This document shows positions 1 through 11,742 of a stretch of 64,000 nt of DNA, in pieces (the stretch's first letter is position 1; each line of letters opens with the position of its first letter). This stretch comes from Neocallimastix lanati (nom. inval.). Taxonomy: Eukaryota > Neocallimastigomycota > Neocallimastigomycetes > Neocallimastigales > Neocallimastigaceae. The translations under genes and the position numbers were made by a program. The DNA is taken from assembly GCA_016946835.1 (NCBI GenBank), contig JACVTC010000023.1, positions 597,001 through 661,000 of the forward strand. The letters run 5' to 3'. Under the pieces are notes generated by a model. It did no database searches. It had not been told where the DNA came from and saw only the letters and a program-made list of their open reading frames with translations.

Positions 1-1
1 A

Positions 2-674
2 GTATTAAGAAATTTCCCAACTGAAAAACAAAAATTGATTGATATATTATCAAACATAGAAGATTTTAATGTAAATCGAATGAAATTATCAACTGAAATT
101 GCTACTCTTTCTGATCAGTTAGTTCGATTTTTTATTTTGGCAGAGGATTCTAAAGAAATAAATGATATGTATGTTTTAATTAAAAAAAAATTATATATAT
201 ATGTATTAAATTGATTTTCATAATATTATTTATAATTATTAATATTTACTATTAAACAACAAATTATTATTCTTTACTATATATTTAATATTTTATTAAT
301 GAATATCATTAATTATAAATTTATATAGACAAAATCTTAGAAAAGGATATTATGCAATAAATAATTTAAATCATGATATCTTCCTGGAATATTCAAAACG
401 ATCATCGAATCATGAACAACTAGTAAATGCATTAAAAGATGTAAATAAAATAATTCATAAAGCCGCTAATTTAAGATGTAAAATTCTTTAAATTCATCAA
501 AATATTATTATTATTTAGTTTTCATAAAATTAATCAATAATATTAATAATTAATATTTATATATATTTAACTGTTTATTTAGATGGAAAAGAGAAAACTG
601 CTATTATATCTGAAGCAAGAGAAGCAATTAAAAATAATACGATATCTGTTCTAACAAATTTATTGTTTGATTAA
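2..674 (+). CDS. BBS2: Bardet-Biedl syndrome 2 protein (BBS2), C-terminal part, three exons
   Basis: This is the 3' end of a gene that begins upstream of the window. Exons 2-168, 329-477 and 583-674 splice at GTATGT..TATAG and TGTAAA-type GT..TTTAG sites to 135 codons in one frame, ending at TAA 672-674. The peptide has the helical C-terminal pattern of BBS2: MKLSTEIATLSDQLVRFF, then NLRKGYYAINNLNHDIFLEY, then a tail with HKAANLRYGKEKT and REAIKNNTISVL. BBS2 is a core subunit of the BBSome, the coat that carries membrane proteins into and out of cilia. Its presence fits a fungus with flagellated zoospores. Family assignment comes from recalled similarity over the whole tail, so it is firm but not searched. 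The N-terminal beta-propeller lies outside the window. Confidence 0.82.
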
Positions 675-1598
<924 letters not shown>

Positions 1599-2450
1599 AT
1601 GAGAAATGAAAGTGATAGTAAAAAAGATTTTGTTTTATACAGTAAACGTCCCGAATGGTCTGATATTGAACCAATACTACAATACGATGAATCAAAACCT
1701 AGATTAATTCATATAAATTATGAAAAAGAATGTAGGATGATTATAAAAAACCATTTAAAAAATTATATAATTATAATATATATATATATAAGAATTCATT
1801 TAATAAATAGTAAACCAATTTTCAATTATTTTTTTTTTTTTATTTCTTTTTGTATTTTGTATATATTTTTCTAAATATTGTAATGTATATTTTCATTCAA
1901 ATAAAAAAATAAAAAATGGAATTGTGTATAAAGATGAAGATGCCATGAATTGTTTTCGAGCTATTGTTAAAAAGAATGAAATGAGTGAAAGAGCTCTTGA
2001 ATTAACAGAATTTTTAATTGGTTATAATAAAGCTCATTATTATATATGGTATTTTTTTTAGAAGAAAGTTCTTTTTTAAAATAATTATTGAGTAATATTA
2101 AAGAAAAAAAATTTCAAAAATATATTTAAATATTTAAATATATTCATAAAAATATAAAAAAGAAAAAAACTAATTTAAATATAATGATAAAAAGTAATAT
2201 AAATTAATATAATTTTATTCAATTGAATTTTATATATATATATATATATAAACTATTTAAATGTATAATAAATGAAAATTCTTAAAATAAAGGAAATACA
2301 GACAAGATCTTTTAATTAAACTTAATTGTGATTTAAAGAAAGAATTACAAGCAATGGAAGATATCACTTTAGAAACTATGAAATCCTATCAAATTTGGTA
2401 TAAATAAAATTTCTATTATAAAATTTTTAAGTAATGAAAAAAAAAAAAAA

Positions 2451-2505
<55 letters not shown>

Positions 2506-3173
2506 TAAAGCAAAATTAAATAAATCTAATTTAGTTAATATTTTTTTTTATATATTAAAATTATAAAAATCGGAATAGGCATCATAGACAATTTTTAGTT
2601 GATAATATAAATGAACCTTGCGATGAAATGGAATTCATAAAAATTGTTCTTGAATATGATGCAAAAAATTATCATGCTTGGGCTTACAGGTAAATATTAA
2701 TATATTATTATAATATTATTTTATCAGTTAAATATAATCATAAATTTATACAATTTTGAAAAATAAAACAAATATAGTATATTAATTAAATATATTATAT
2801 ATATATTTAAATTACATTAATAGATTCATTTATAAATAATTACTAACATTTCATATTATGAAATATTCAATACAAATAAAAAATTTATATATAGACAATG
2901 GTTAATGACTCGTTTTAATTTATTTGATGAAAGTGAACTTGAATATATTGACGAATTATTATTTGAAGATATTAGAAATAATTCTGCATGGAATCAGAGA
3001 ATGTTTTATTTTAATAATAGGCCAACAATTCTATTGGATGCGGATGCTGAAAATGAAATAAAGTATATAACAAAATTCTATCTATATAATATAAATGATT
3101 ATAATTATTTTTTTTTTTTCTGCAAATTTATTCAAATTTAAATTTTGAAATTCATAATTTCTAATAATAAATG

Positions 3174-3235
<62 letters not shown>

Positions 3236-3260
3236 TATTATATAAAATATAACATATTAA

Positions 3261-3331
<71 letters not shown>

Positions 3332-3918
3332 ATCTTATTAAATAGTTATGCTGTTGCAAAAATTAAACGTCTTCCAAATAATAAGTGTCCATGGGTCTAC
3401 TTAAGAGGGTATCTTTTTTTTTCTTTTTTTTTTTTTTTTTGTTATTTTTTTTTTTTTATACTTTTATTTCTTTTATAATTTTAATATAAAAATATATAAT
3501 ATACAATATGTAAAGTATTATTAAACTAAATGAAAAGAATTTATTGGATTATCCAGATCTTGAAGATCTATGTTTGCAATTAAAGGATGATACAAGCACT
3601 ATTTTCCCATTATGTACGTACTATGAAATATGTGAAATGAAATATCATAAAGACCCGACTAAAGAAGGATACCAAAATTTAATTAAGGTAAATTCATATA
3701 TTTATAATTCTATAATGAACCATACAATAATAAAGATCTAAGCAAAAGTATTCTTACTAATTATAATATAAATTAATTATATAAATTTACTAATAATTAA
3801 TAATTAATAGCTTCTCGAAGAACTTAAAAACCGTGACTTCAGAAGAGTTAATTATTGGAATCATAAAGATATAAACTTAAAAGATTTTAATAAACAAAAT
3901 GGAAAATCCTTTGATTAA
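1599..3918 (+). CDS. Protein farnesyltransferase/geranylgeranyltransferase type I alpha subunit
   Basis: Eight exons: 1599-1731, 1934-2048, 2293-2397, 2579-2689, 2895-3062, 3346-3408, 3516-3687 and 3811-3918, 975 nt in all, giving 324 residues plus TAA. Most junctions use GTA donors and AG acceptors; the phases match throughout. The start ATG opens with a conserved FTase alpha block (YSKRPEWSDIEPI). Successive exons give the prenyltransferase alpha helical repeats, each with a Trp and an Arg: NKAHYYIWKYRQ, ETMKSYQIWHHRQ, NYHAWAYRQWL, NNSAWNQRMF, CPWVYLRG. The protein (RAM2/FNTA family) is the shared alpha subunit that, with a beta subunit, attaches farnesyl or geranylgeranyl groups to CaaX-box proteins such as Ras and Rho in the cytosol. 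Length fits the family (about 320-380). Several introns hold long poly-A or (ATT)n tracts (3174-3230, 3261-3329). Assignment is strong; exact donors at exon 1 and exon 6 are the least certain. Confidence 0.9.
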
Positions 3919-3969
3919 ATAATTAAATTTTAATTTAAATAAATAATAAATTAAATTAATATAATATAG

Positions 3970-4192
3970 AATAAAAATAAAAATAAAAATAAAAATAAAA
4001 ATAAAAATAAAAATAAAAATAAAAATAAAAATAAAAATAAAAATAAAAATAAAAATAAAAATAAAAATAAAAATAAAAATAAAAATAAAAATAAAAATAA
4101 AAATAAAAATAAAAATAAAAATAAAAATAAAAATAAAAATAAAAATAAAAATAAAAATAAAAATAAAAATAAAAATAAAAATAAAAATAAAA
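3970..4192. repeat. (AAAAAT)n hexanucleotide array
   Basis: About 37 perfect copies of AAAAAT lie 52 bases after the stop of the farnesyltransferase gene. The reverse strand reads as an open Phe-Tyr repeat, which is an artefact of the hexamer and not a gene. Confidence 0.97.
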
Positions 4193-5025
4193 CAAAAAAT
4201 TAATAAGAAAAAGAAATAAAAAGAGAATTATAAAGCATTATAAAGTTTATAATTTTAAATGGAACTCCTTTAATAAATTTAAGAACAAAAATAATAATTT
4301 AATTAATTTAATAGAAATTATAATAATAAAAGAATAGTTATAAATTTTAACTATTCTTATTATGTTCATAATATTTACAAATAATTTCATATTTTCACTA
4401 TTATTTATCAAATTATAAATAACATAATTTTTAAATTCAATATTTTTATTTAAATTATTTTTTTCTTTTTATTAATAAAAAGAAAAATCCAAAAATTAAT
4501 ATATTCCCAACATTATTAACAATTCTACACGGAAATCTTTAGTAAAAGGCGAAAGATTTACTCGTTCTGCAGAAATGTTAGGGATTAATGATTAAAAAAA
4601 AAAAGAAGGAATTTTACTTCTATTTATATCTTTTTTTTGAATTCTATAAACTTCTAATTAAATTAATGAATTAAATCTTCTATTCTTTTGATTGGGGTAA
4701 AATGAAGATGTAAATTAAACTTTAAAAATGTAAAATAAAAAAATTTTTTTTTATTTTTTATTTATAAAAATGAAAAATTTTAAATTAATATAAATTTTAT
4801 ATTTGATTTAAATATAAAATATAAAATAATTACAACAATGATATAAATTAAATATGAAAAGTATTATTAATAATAATATTACTCTTATTAATTAAATTTA
4901 TAAATATAAAAGTTTTATAAAAATTATTTTTTTCAAACTTTTATGTATATATATTTTTTATTTTGAATATATAATTTTTTTTATTTTATATATGTATATA
5001 TGTTCTATTTAATTCATTTGTTTCT

Positions 5026-5056
<31 letters not shown>

Positions 5057-6690
5057 TTGATATAATCAAAAAAAAAATTTTTTTAATAATTTTTCATTTA
5101 AGTTATTATGTAGAAATAATCTAATATTTATAAATAAATTAAATAATAAATTTTTTAAATATTAGATTTTTATATACTTACTTATTTAAATGTAGTAATA
5201 ATTACATAAAAATAATTCCTTAAAGTAAAAATAAAATTTTAATTATTAATAATTAAAATATTACAAAAAACGAAATTATAACATAGAATATACTATCTAA
5301 ATATATGGTAATTGAAAATTTGAAAATAATTAAACTTTATTTTCATATTAGAATTAAATATTAATAAATTTTAATTTAATTTCTTTTTAAAACATATATT
5401 TATTTAATTTGGTTTATTTATCCTAATAATGAATAAAAATATTTTTGAATGTTTTTTTTTTTATTACTTTTTTTTTTTATATATTTATTATTATTTATAT
5501 TTTTCTGTATTAATTTAATATTACATTTAATACTCTTAAGAAATTTATTTTAACATACGATCATAATTTTATGTTTAAAATATTGAAATTAGTAATAATG
5601 ATTTGATAAAGTTACAGCCTATTTGGTAATAATTAAAAAGAGATTTATTAAATTTTTAAATATTTTAAAATGTTTTTGGTGATAATAATATAATAATTAC
5701 AAATGTGATATTATATTTTATTTTTTTATTTATTTTTATTTTTTATTTTTTATTTTTTATTTTTTATTTTTTATTTTTTATTTTTTATTTTTTATTTTTT
5801 ACTTTTTATTTTTTATTTTTTACTTTTTATTTTTTATTTGTTATTTTATTATTATTATTATTATTTTTTTTTTTTTGAATTATATAATAATATATATAAT
5901 TTCGAGTAAAGGTTAAAATGGTATAGGTTAAAATTGGTGTAATGCAAATAACTACATTTAAAAAATTTCTCAATAATTAATGACTATGATGAAAACAGAT
6001 CCATAGGATTATTTTTTAAGAATAAAATTAAAATTTTGAAAAACATTAACCTATTGTTGTAATAAAATATCATATAAAAAAATTTTTGTTTATTATTATT
6101 TATCTAAATACGTATATATAGGTGTATTTTTTTTTTTCTGTTTATAAAATATTATTTAATTAAAATTTGTACATCGAAAATTCTTTTATATATTTTTTTA
6201 AAGGTTATTTTAAATTATCTATTATATTATTTTTTAGAATTGATATTTATTATAATATTTCAAATACATAATTTTTTCTATATATATATATATTTCATTT
6301 TTATAATATAAAACTTAATATATATTAAAATAGGTTTAAATATACTATTATATTAGTTCTATATTCCTTCATAAGTATCAATATTTTTATTTATTTAAAT
6401 ATCATAAAAACAATACTCCATAAAAAAAAATCTTTCTTTCTTTTAAGTATTTTTATTTTTTATTTTTTCTTTTATTTATAAAATTGGTTATCTTTTTTAA
6501 TTTTCAAATTAGCAATACTTAGATTTATATTTAAAAAAAAATTATATATAAAAATAATAAATAAATTTATATTATATAGTTTAAAAATTAATTTTTGGAT
6601 TAATATAATTAAAAAAAAAAAAAATTTTTTTTTATCTTTTTTTTTTTTTTATATGAAATAAAAAATAATTTATATTTATTAATGCTATAT
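4193..6690. other. Intergenic, AT-rich; minisatellite at 5714-5849
   Basis: Apart from the short orphan open frame at 4500-4595, no coding signal is seen. The stretch holds a tandem array of a 10-base T-rich unit (TTTTTATTTT) at 5714-5849 with a few substituted copies, plus scattered poly-T and poly-A. It sits between the 3' end of the farnesyltransferase gene and the 3' end of the eIF3g gene, so it contains two convergent terminators. No distinct polyadenylation signal can be picked out of the AT background. Confidence 0.75.
4500..4595 (+). other. Orphan open frame resembling a terminal exon
   Basis: An island of normal base composition in AT-rich DNA. One forward frame is open from 4500 to TAA 4593-4595 and reads with coding-like residues (STRKSLVKGERFTRSAEMLG). 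It has no ATG of its own before the conserved-looking part and no clear partner exon upstream. It could be the last exon of an unrecognised small gene or a decayed fragment. I do not recognise the peptide. Confidence 0.3.
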
Positions 6691-8683
6691 CTAGTTTCTG
6701 TTTCTGTTTGACCATTCGACGTGTAAAATTAAACTATCGTAACCATAACCGTTAAGAGTATTAAGAGCTCTTTCAGCATCTTCTCTGTTAACGAAAGTAA
6801 CGAAAGCGAAACCTTTATCACGCTTTAAGAAGATACGTTGAGCTGGACCGAATCTACGAACTAAGTCTTGTAAGTCACGGTCAGTAGTATCTTCAGAAAT
6901 GTTAGTAATACGAATAGTGTTTTCTTCATCATATTGTGGTTTTTCACCTTCTCCTCTATTACTACCTACACGGTTACGAAGACCTGGTGGAACATATTTA
7001 CCTGGTTTAGAAGAATCTTCAGTAGATAATGAAGATGCCACTATTATTTATTAAAATAAAATTTAATTTTAAATTTTGTAAAATATTAATACATTAATAA
7101 TGATTGAAGCAATTATAATAATGATTATAATATTAATAATAATTAAACAATTATAATAATTAATTATAATAATAATAAATTAATTATTTTATAATTTTAT
7201 TCAGAAATTTAATATTCATAAATAAATAATACTTATATTTATATTTATATAACTTACTAGATTCTCTGGATTCAGATAACTTGTTACGATCTGGTAACAT
7301 TGTGTTTTTGTATGGACACTTAATAGTCCAGTGATCACCCTTACAGTAACGACATACAATGTTGGATGGAGTAGCTTTTTCTTTTGGTTCTTCAACCTTA
7401 ATGCCTTCCTTGTTGTTAGAAGATAATTTAAGGAAAATTTCTTCACTAATGTTGGTGGTATCTTCTTGAGGACCTGATGGATCATTCTTTGAAGCACCGA
7501 ATTTCTTTAATTTCTTTCTTTCAGCAACAACATGGTTGACAGCTTCCTTAACTAACTTCTTTTTAATTTTACGAGTAACCTGATATATCAAATTATTTTT
7601 ATTATTTTAAATTTATATTATTGTAAGATTTCATTTCTGCATATATTGTTATAATCATTATAAATTATAATTATTTATTTTATTTAATAAATTTAAATTT
7701 ATCCTATTGATTATATAAAAATTTCTCTTTAATTAATTTATTAATTACTTAATAGTAACTTTGAATTTTTTTGATTTTTAATTTAAACATTTTATTTTAA
7801 ATATTAATGAATTGAAAAAAACTGATATTTCTTGTTGTTTGCTTTATATATTACTGTTTTTTATTAATTTTTTATGATTTTATAATAAATAAAAATTAAA
7901 TTTACAAAATAAACATTAATTAAAATTATTAATATCGTACTTTAACTTTCTTTCCATCATCTCTGACTCTTTCTTCAACTACGGTGAAAATTCCATCTTC
8001 TTTGTTGTCGTTGATATCTTTATTATTAAAAAGAAATTTAGATTTTTCAATTATTTATAATTTCATTATTTTTGTATTATAATATAATAAAAAATATAAT
8101 ATTAAATATTAAAAGAAGATGTTAAATTAAAATATTATATAATTTCAATTATTTGAAATGTAATTTATATTTCATCCTCCTAACCTTGTTCGAAATCATC
8201 GACATCATCACCCCAATTAGTTTTAACTTCCTTTCTATAAGATTCATATTATATAAATATATAAATTTGTCAATTTAAAATTAAATTAGTTTTATTATAT
8301 TAAATTTTTTAATATATATACTTTATAGATTTCATGATTTTAAAATTGTATTTATTTAATAATACAAATTATTAATTTATTTTATAAATAAATCTATATA
8401 TATGAAATATATATAATAATATATAAATATGTTATGAATTCATATTGATATTTTAATTTATTAACTTAAATTGTTTTTGAAATCATCTAAAATTAATTTA
8501 GATTACAAAAGATTGTATAATATTTTTTTTAACAAAATTATCAAATTTTTTATATTCAAATTATTAATGCTATATCATATGACTATTCTTTCTTTCAATT
8601 CTTCATAAAATATTTGCATTTTTTCCTTTTTTCAATTAAATTTTAATTTTTTATTTATTATAAACATACTCAATTACTGGCAT
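6691..8683 (-). CDS. TIF35: Translation initiation factor eIF3 subunit g (RRM and zinc knuckle)
   Basis: Five exons on the minus strand: 8683-8670, 8234-8185, 8017-7941, 7579-7258 and 7040-6691, 813 nt, giving 270 residues and TAG. The tiny first exon codes MPVIE. Residues 7-20 have TNWGDDVDDFE, typical of the eIF3g N-terminus. A zinc knuckle follows (C123, C126, H130, C135 in CRYCKGDHWTIKC). A C-terminal RRM covers about 195-268, with RNP2-like IRITNI (197-202) and RNP1 KGFAFVTF (230-237). A conserved linker PGKYVPPGLR precedes the RRM. eIF3g is a cytosolic eIF3 component that helps 40S scanning and reinitiation and binds eIF3i. Length matches fungal family members. The codons in this gene are richer in C than most of the window, as expected for a well-expressed gene. 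The first exon is the least certain. Confidence 0.92.
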
Positions 8684-9137
8684 CTTACTATTATTATTAT
8701 ATTAATTTTTTGTTATTTAATTGCAAAAAACAAAATAAGGAACTACAATAATATTTTAATTATAAATTATCTAATACACTAATACGTTAAATAATACTAA
8801 TACGTTAAGTAATGTAATATATTGAATGTATAAATAAAAATTTTTTAACCTAAATTATTCTTAAGTCTCTGGTGAAATTAGGCCAAAAAAATTCTATATA
8901 ATATTATTAATTATTAAATATATAATAATAACTTTAATATATAATATATTCGAATATAAAATTTTTATAATGTTAAATAAGGTGATTGGGCAAATTATCA
9001 TTGATTATATATATATTGGGGCTTTGTTTTAGCCAATAGTAAATACTATAAATAATTTTTTAAATAATTAATATTATTATATTTATATATTAAATTATTA
9101 ACTAGTATTTTTGTGTATTAAAATGTAAATGTTACAA

Positions 9138-9168
<31 letters not shown>

Positions 9169-9173
9169 AAAAA

Positions 9174-9208
<35 letters not shown>

Positions 9209-9448
9209 ATTGTTACACACAATCAAATAATATATAGTAAAAAAAAACCAGTATTTATTTATCTATAATATTGACCTAAAATATTAAATTCCTTTGATAA
9301 TAATTATGAATATTATTTTTTTTTTTTTTATTTTTCTTTGATATTCAAAGTATATATATGTGGATTAATGTATTTTATTATAAGTTTTTAAAAGAATACT
9401 TTAATTTACAATATTTTTAATATTTAAAATTATAAAATTCTTGATATT

Positions 9449-9488
<40 letters not shown>

Positions 9489-9701
9489 CATTACATTTAT
9501 TATTATAAGTTTTTATTCTTATATTTTTATAATTATATCTATTATTATTTCAAATAAAAATAATATAATTATATCCATTATAAGTTTTAAGTTTTAATAA
9601 GTAATTAATTAAAAAAATGACTTTTTTTTTTTTTTTAATGTATGTATAATGTATGTATACTATATGTGTAATAATAAAATATATATCATAGAATATTAAT
9701 T
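8684..9701. other. Intergenic, AT-rich; (AAAT)n arrays
   Basis: No gene was found. The stretch includes the upstream region of the eIF3g gene, a (AAAT)n array at 9135-9210 and (TTTA)n at 9448-9488. A small imperfect hairpin around 9017-9041 (TTGGGGCT/AGCCAA arms) was seen but is too short to interpret. The right end abuts the virus-like relic. No terminal repeat or target-site duplication is evident at that edge. Confidence 0.75.
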
Positions 9702-11242
9702 TAATTTACAAAACTTTTAATTTTATTATTACCATTTCTTATTGTTCCATCATTATATGATTTTGTATTTTCCATAAATTTTACTAATTGTCTTTGTAAA
9801 TATCCAGTACGTGAAGTATTTAAAGATGTAGAAATAATTCCTATTCTACTTGATTCAGCATGATAAAATAACTCTTTAGCATTTAAGCCTTTTAAATATG
9901 AATTGCTACAAAAGCCTGTATATAAATTTTTATCTAATTATTATTAATAAAATTAACATTTTTTTTTTTCTGGTAAATTTCCCATAACAATTTGTTGACC
10001 AACAAATAATTTCATTTGTGCTAAATTTTCTTTAGAACCTCTATTAATAATATTACATATACCATTATCAATATTTGAATCTAGCTCAGGTTTTATAATT
10101 AAATTTTGTAAATAACTTATAACATCATTTAAACAATAATTATCTAATATTCTAAAAATTCTATGTTAGAAATTACTTTTACTTCTTTTATATCATTTAA
10201 TGATAAAGACAATAAATCATAAGATAAATATTTTTGTACAATTTTTTGAATTAACCAAATAGTGTTTAAATCTAATTTTTTCTGTAATTTTTTAACATTA
10301 TTTTTAGTTATAATACCCTTTCTAAAAATACCATTTTTTATTATAATTCCATTATCATAATAATTAAAATTTATATTAAAACATAATAATAATAATAAAT
10401 ATGCGTTTAATTTCTTTCCAGTATAATAATCAAACATATTAATTTTATTAGAATTAGGGTTGGTAAAATTTTTATTAGAAAACAAAGAATTATTTGTAAG
10501 ACTTAAATTTTTATTTTTATGTTGATTGCCTATTTAACAAAATCATATCATTGTTCTTGTATCTATCTTCACTATCTACATTATTCAAATTATCACAAGC
10601 TTTTTTTGGTAATAACACTGTATCGATGGGAATATTAATGTTAGGCCATATGACTGATCTTATGCCATAATTCTCTCTACGAGCCATACAATATTTTCTA
10701 AAATACCATTTTTATCTGATAATTGCTGTTTTAATTAGTTTGCATTAGAATCCGAGAAACATAATATTATATTATATATGTTTTATACTTTTCTAACATA
10801 TATAGGTTCAGGTAAATTATTATTAACAATAAATTTTAGTTTATTATACTCTAAAGTAAAATTATTATAAATTACAGAATCATTTTCATATAAAGTCGGT
10901 CTAAAAATTATAGGTAATATGGGAATAATAAATATTATAGAATTAACATAAATAGATTTATTTTCTCGTAATATTTCTAATATTTGTGATGGTAATAATT
11001 CGTTATTATCAGAAAACTTTTGGTATTCTCTAGTTACTTCATTAATCCATAATGGATGTATTATGGGATATTTTAATTTATAATACCCTAAATGCCCAAG
11101 ACAATCATTATCTTTATCACAAGTTAAACAATTGTGATAAATAGTCGTTTCAAACAAACTGTTATCAATATCCTAATTATTACATTCAATGCATTCATTT
11201 TTTTAATTCATCTAATGTATATTGGGTAAAATGTAAATACAT
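9702..11242 (-). pseudogene. Decayed RPB1-like RNA polymerase largest subunit, large DNA virus type
   Basis: Fragments of an RNA polymerase largest subunit occur in the correct order on the minus strand but in changing frames. From 11242 down: N-terminal QYTLDELKK; zinc-binding clamp NCLTCDKDNDCLGHLGYYKL followed by PIIHPLW; IIFRPTLY; MARRENYGIRSVIWPNI with IDTVLLPKK (clamp/lid); NDMILLNRQ (just before the active site); NGIFRKGIITK; the funnel block INRGSKENLAQMKLFVGQQ; and the bridge helix FCSNSYLKGLNAKELFYHAE with RTGYLQRQLVKFMEN. At least one frameshift after LKK, an in-frame TAG near 11172, breaks near 10780 and 10500, and a frameshift in the A-run at 9960-9970 are visible. The catalytic NADFDGD loop expected after NRQ is missing. 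The gene stops after the bridge helix, so the C-terminal part is also gone. About 1.5 kb remain of an expected gene of more than 4 kb. A fungal linear-plasmid polymerase is an alternative, but the N-terminal zinc clamp argues for a virus. Confidence 0.8.
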
Positions 11243-11742
11243 TGTTAATTATATTAATATGGCTATTATATTTTAAGTTCTTATATTAATGCTTTATAAT
11301 TATTATCTTATTTTATTTTATAATGTTTATAGAGTTTATAAATTAGAAAATAGTTAATTTATTTATAAATTAGAACGTTTTTTTAGAATTAATAAATAAG
11401 TAATAAAAAAATAATACAATACTTAACTTTTAATTCTAAAAAATATATAACAAACAATTTTTTTTAAACTTAAAAAATAATTATAAACAGACTAAAAATT
11501 ATAATATTATGATTATAAAATAATTTTATAGTCATAATAAATAAACGTGATAACATTCATGTAAAATATTTATGATATAGGCACTATTAATATTCTTAAT
11601 CGAAACTTTTTATTAATATATAACTTTATTTAAACATGAAATTAAAATAATTAACAGCTAATTTATATAAATGATTAAATTATTTGTATAGATAAGCATG
11701 ATAAATGGAAACATTATAATTAATTATGAGAAAATAAAAAAT
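11243..11742. other. Spacer between the two virus-like relics
   Basis: 500 bases of AT-rich DNA between the RPB1-like and capping-enzyme relics. No further viral reading frame, repeat or promoter motif could be recognised here. Confidence 0.6.

Noticed and set aside
3956-4195. Long Phe-Tyr open frame on the minus strand
   Set aside because: It is only the translation of the AAAAAT hexamer array.
7216-7497. Second minus-strand frame overlapping eIF3g exon 4
   Set aside because: The other frame gives the zinc knuckle and splices correctly to the RRM exon.
9017-9041. Short hairpin with GGCT/AGCC arms
   Set aside because: Stem too short and imperfect; expected by chance.
9702-11242. Host RPB1 pseudogene instead of a viral one
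   Set aside because: The sequence is too diverged from the highly conserved host subunit and lies beside a fused capping enzyme; not fully excluded without a tree.
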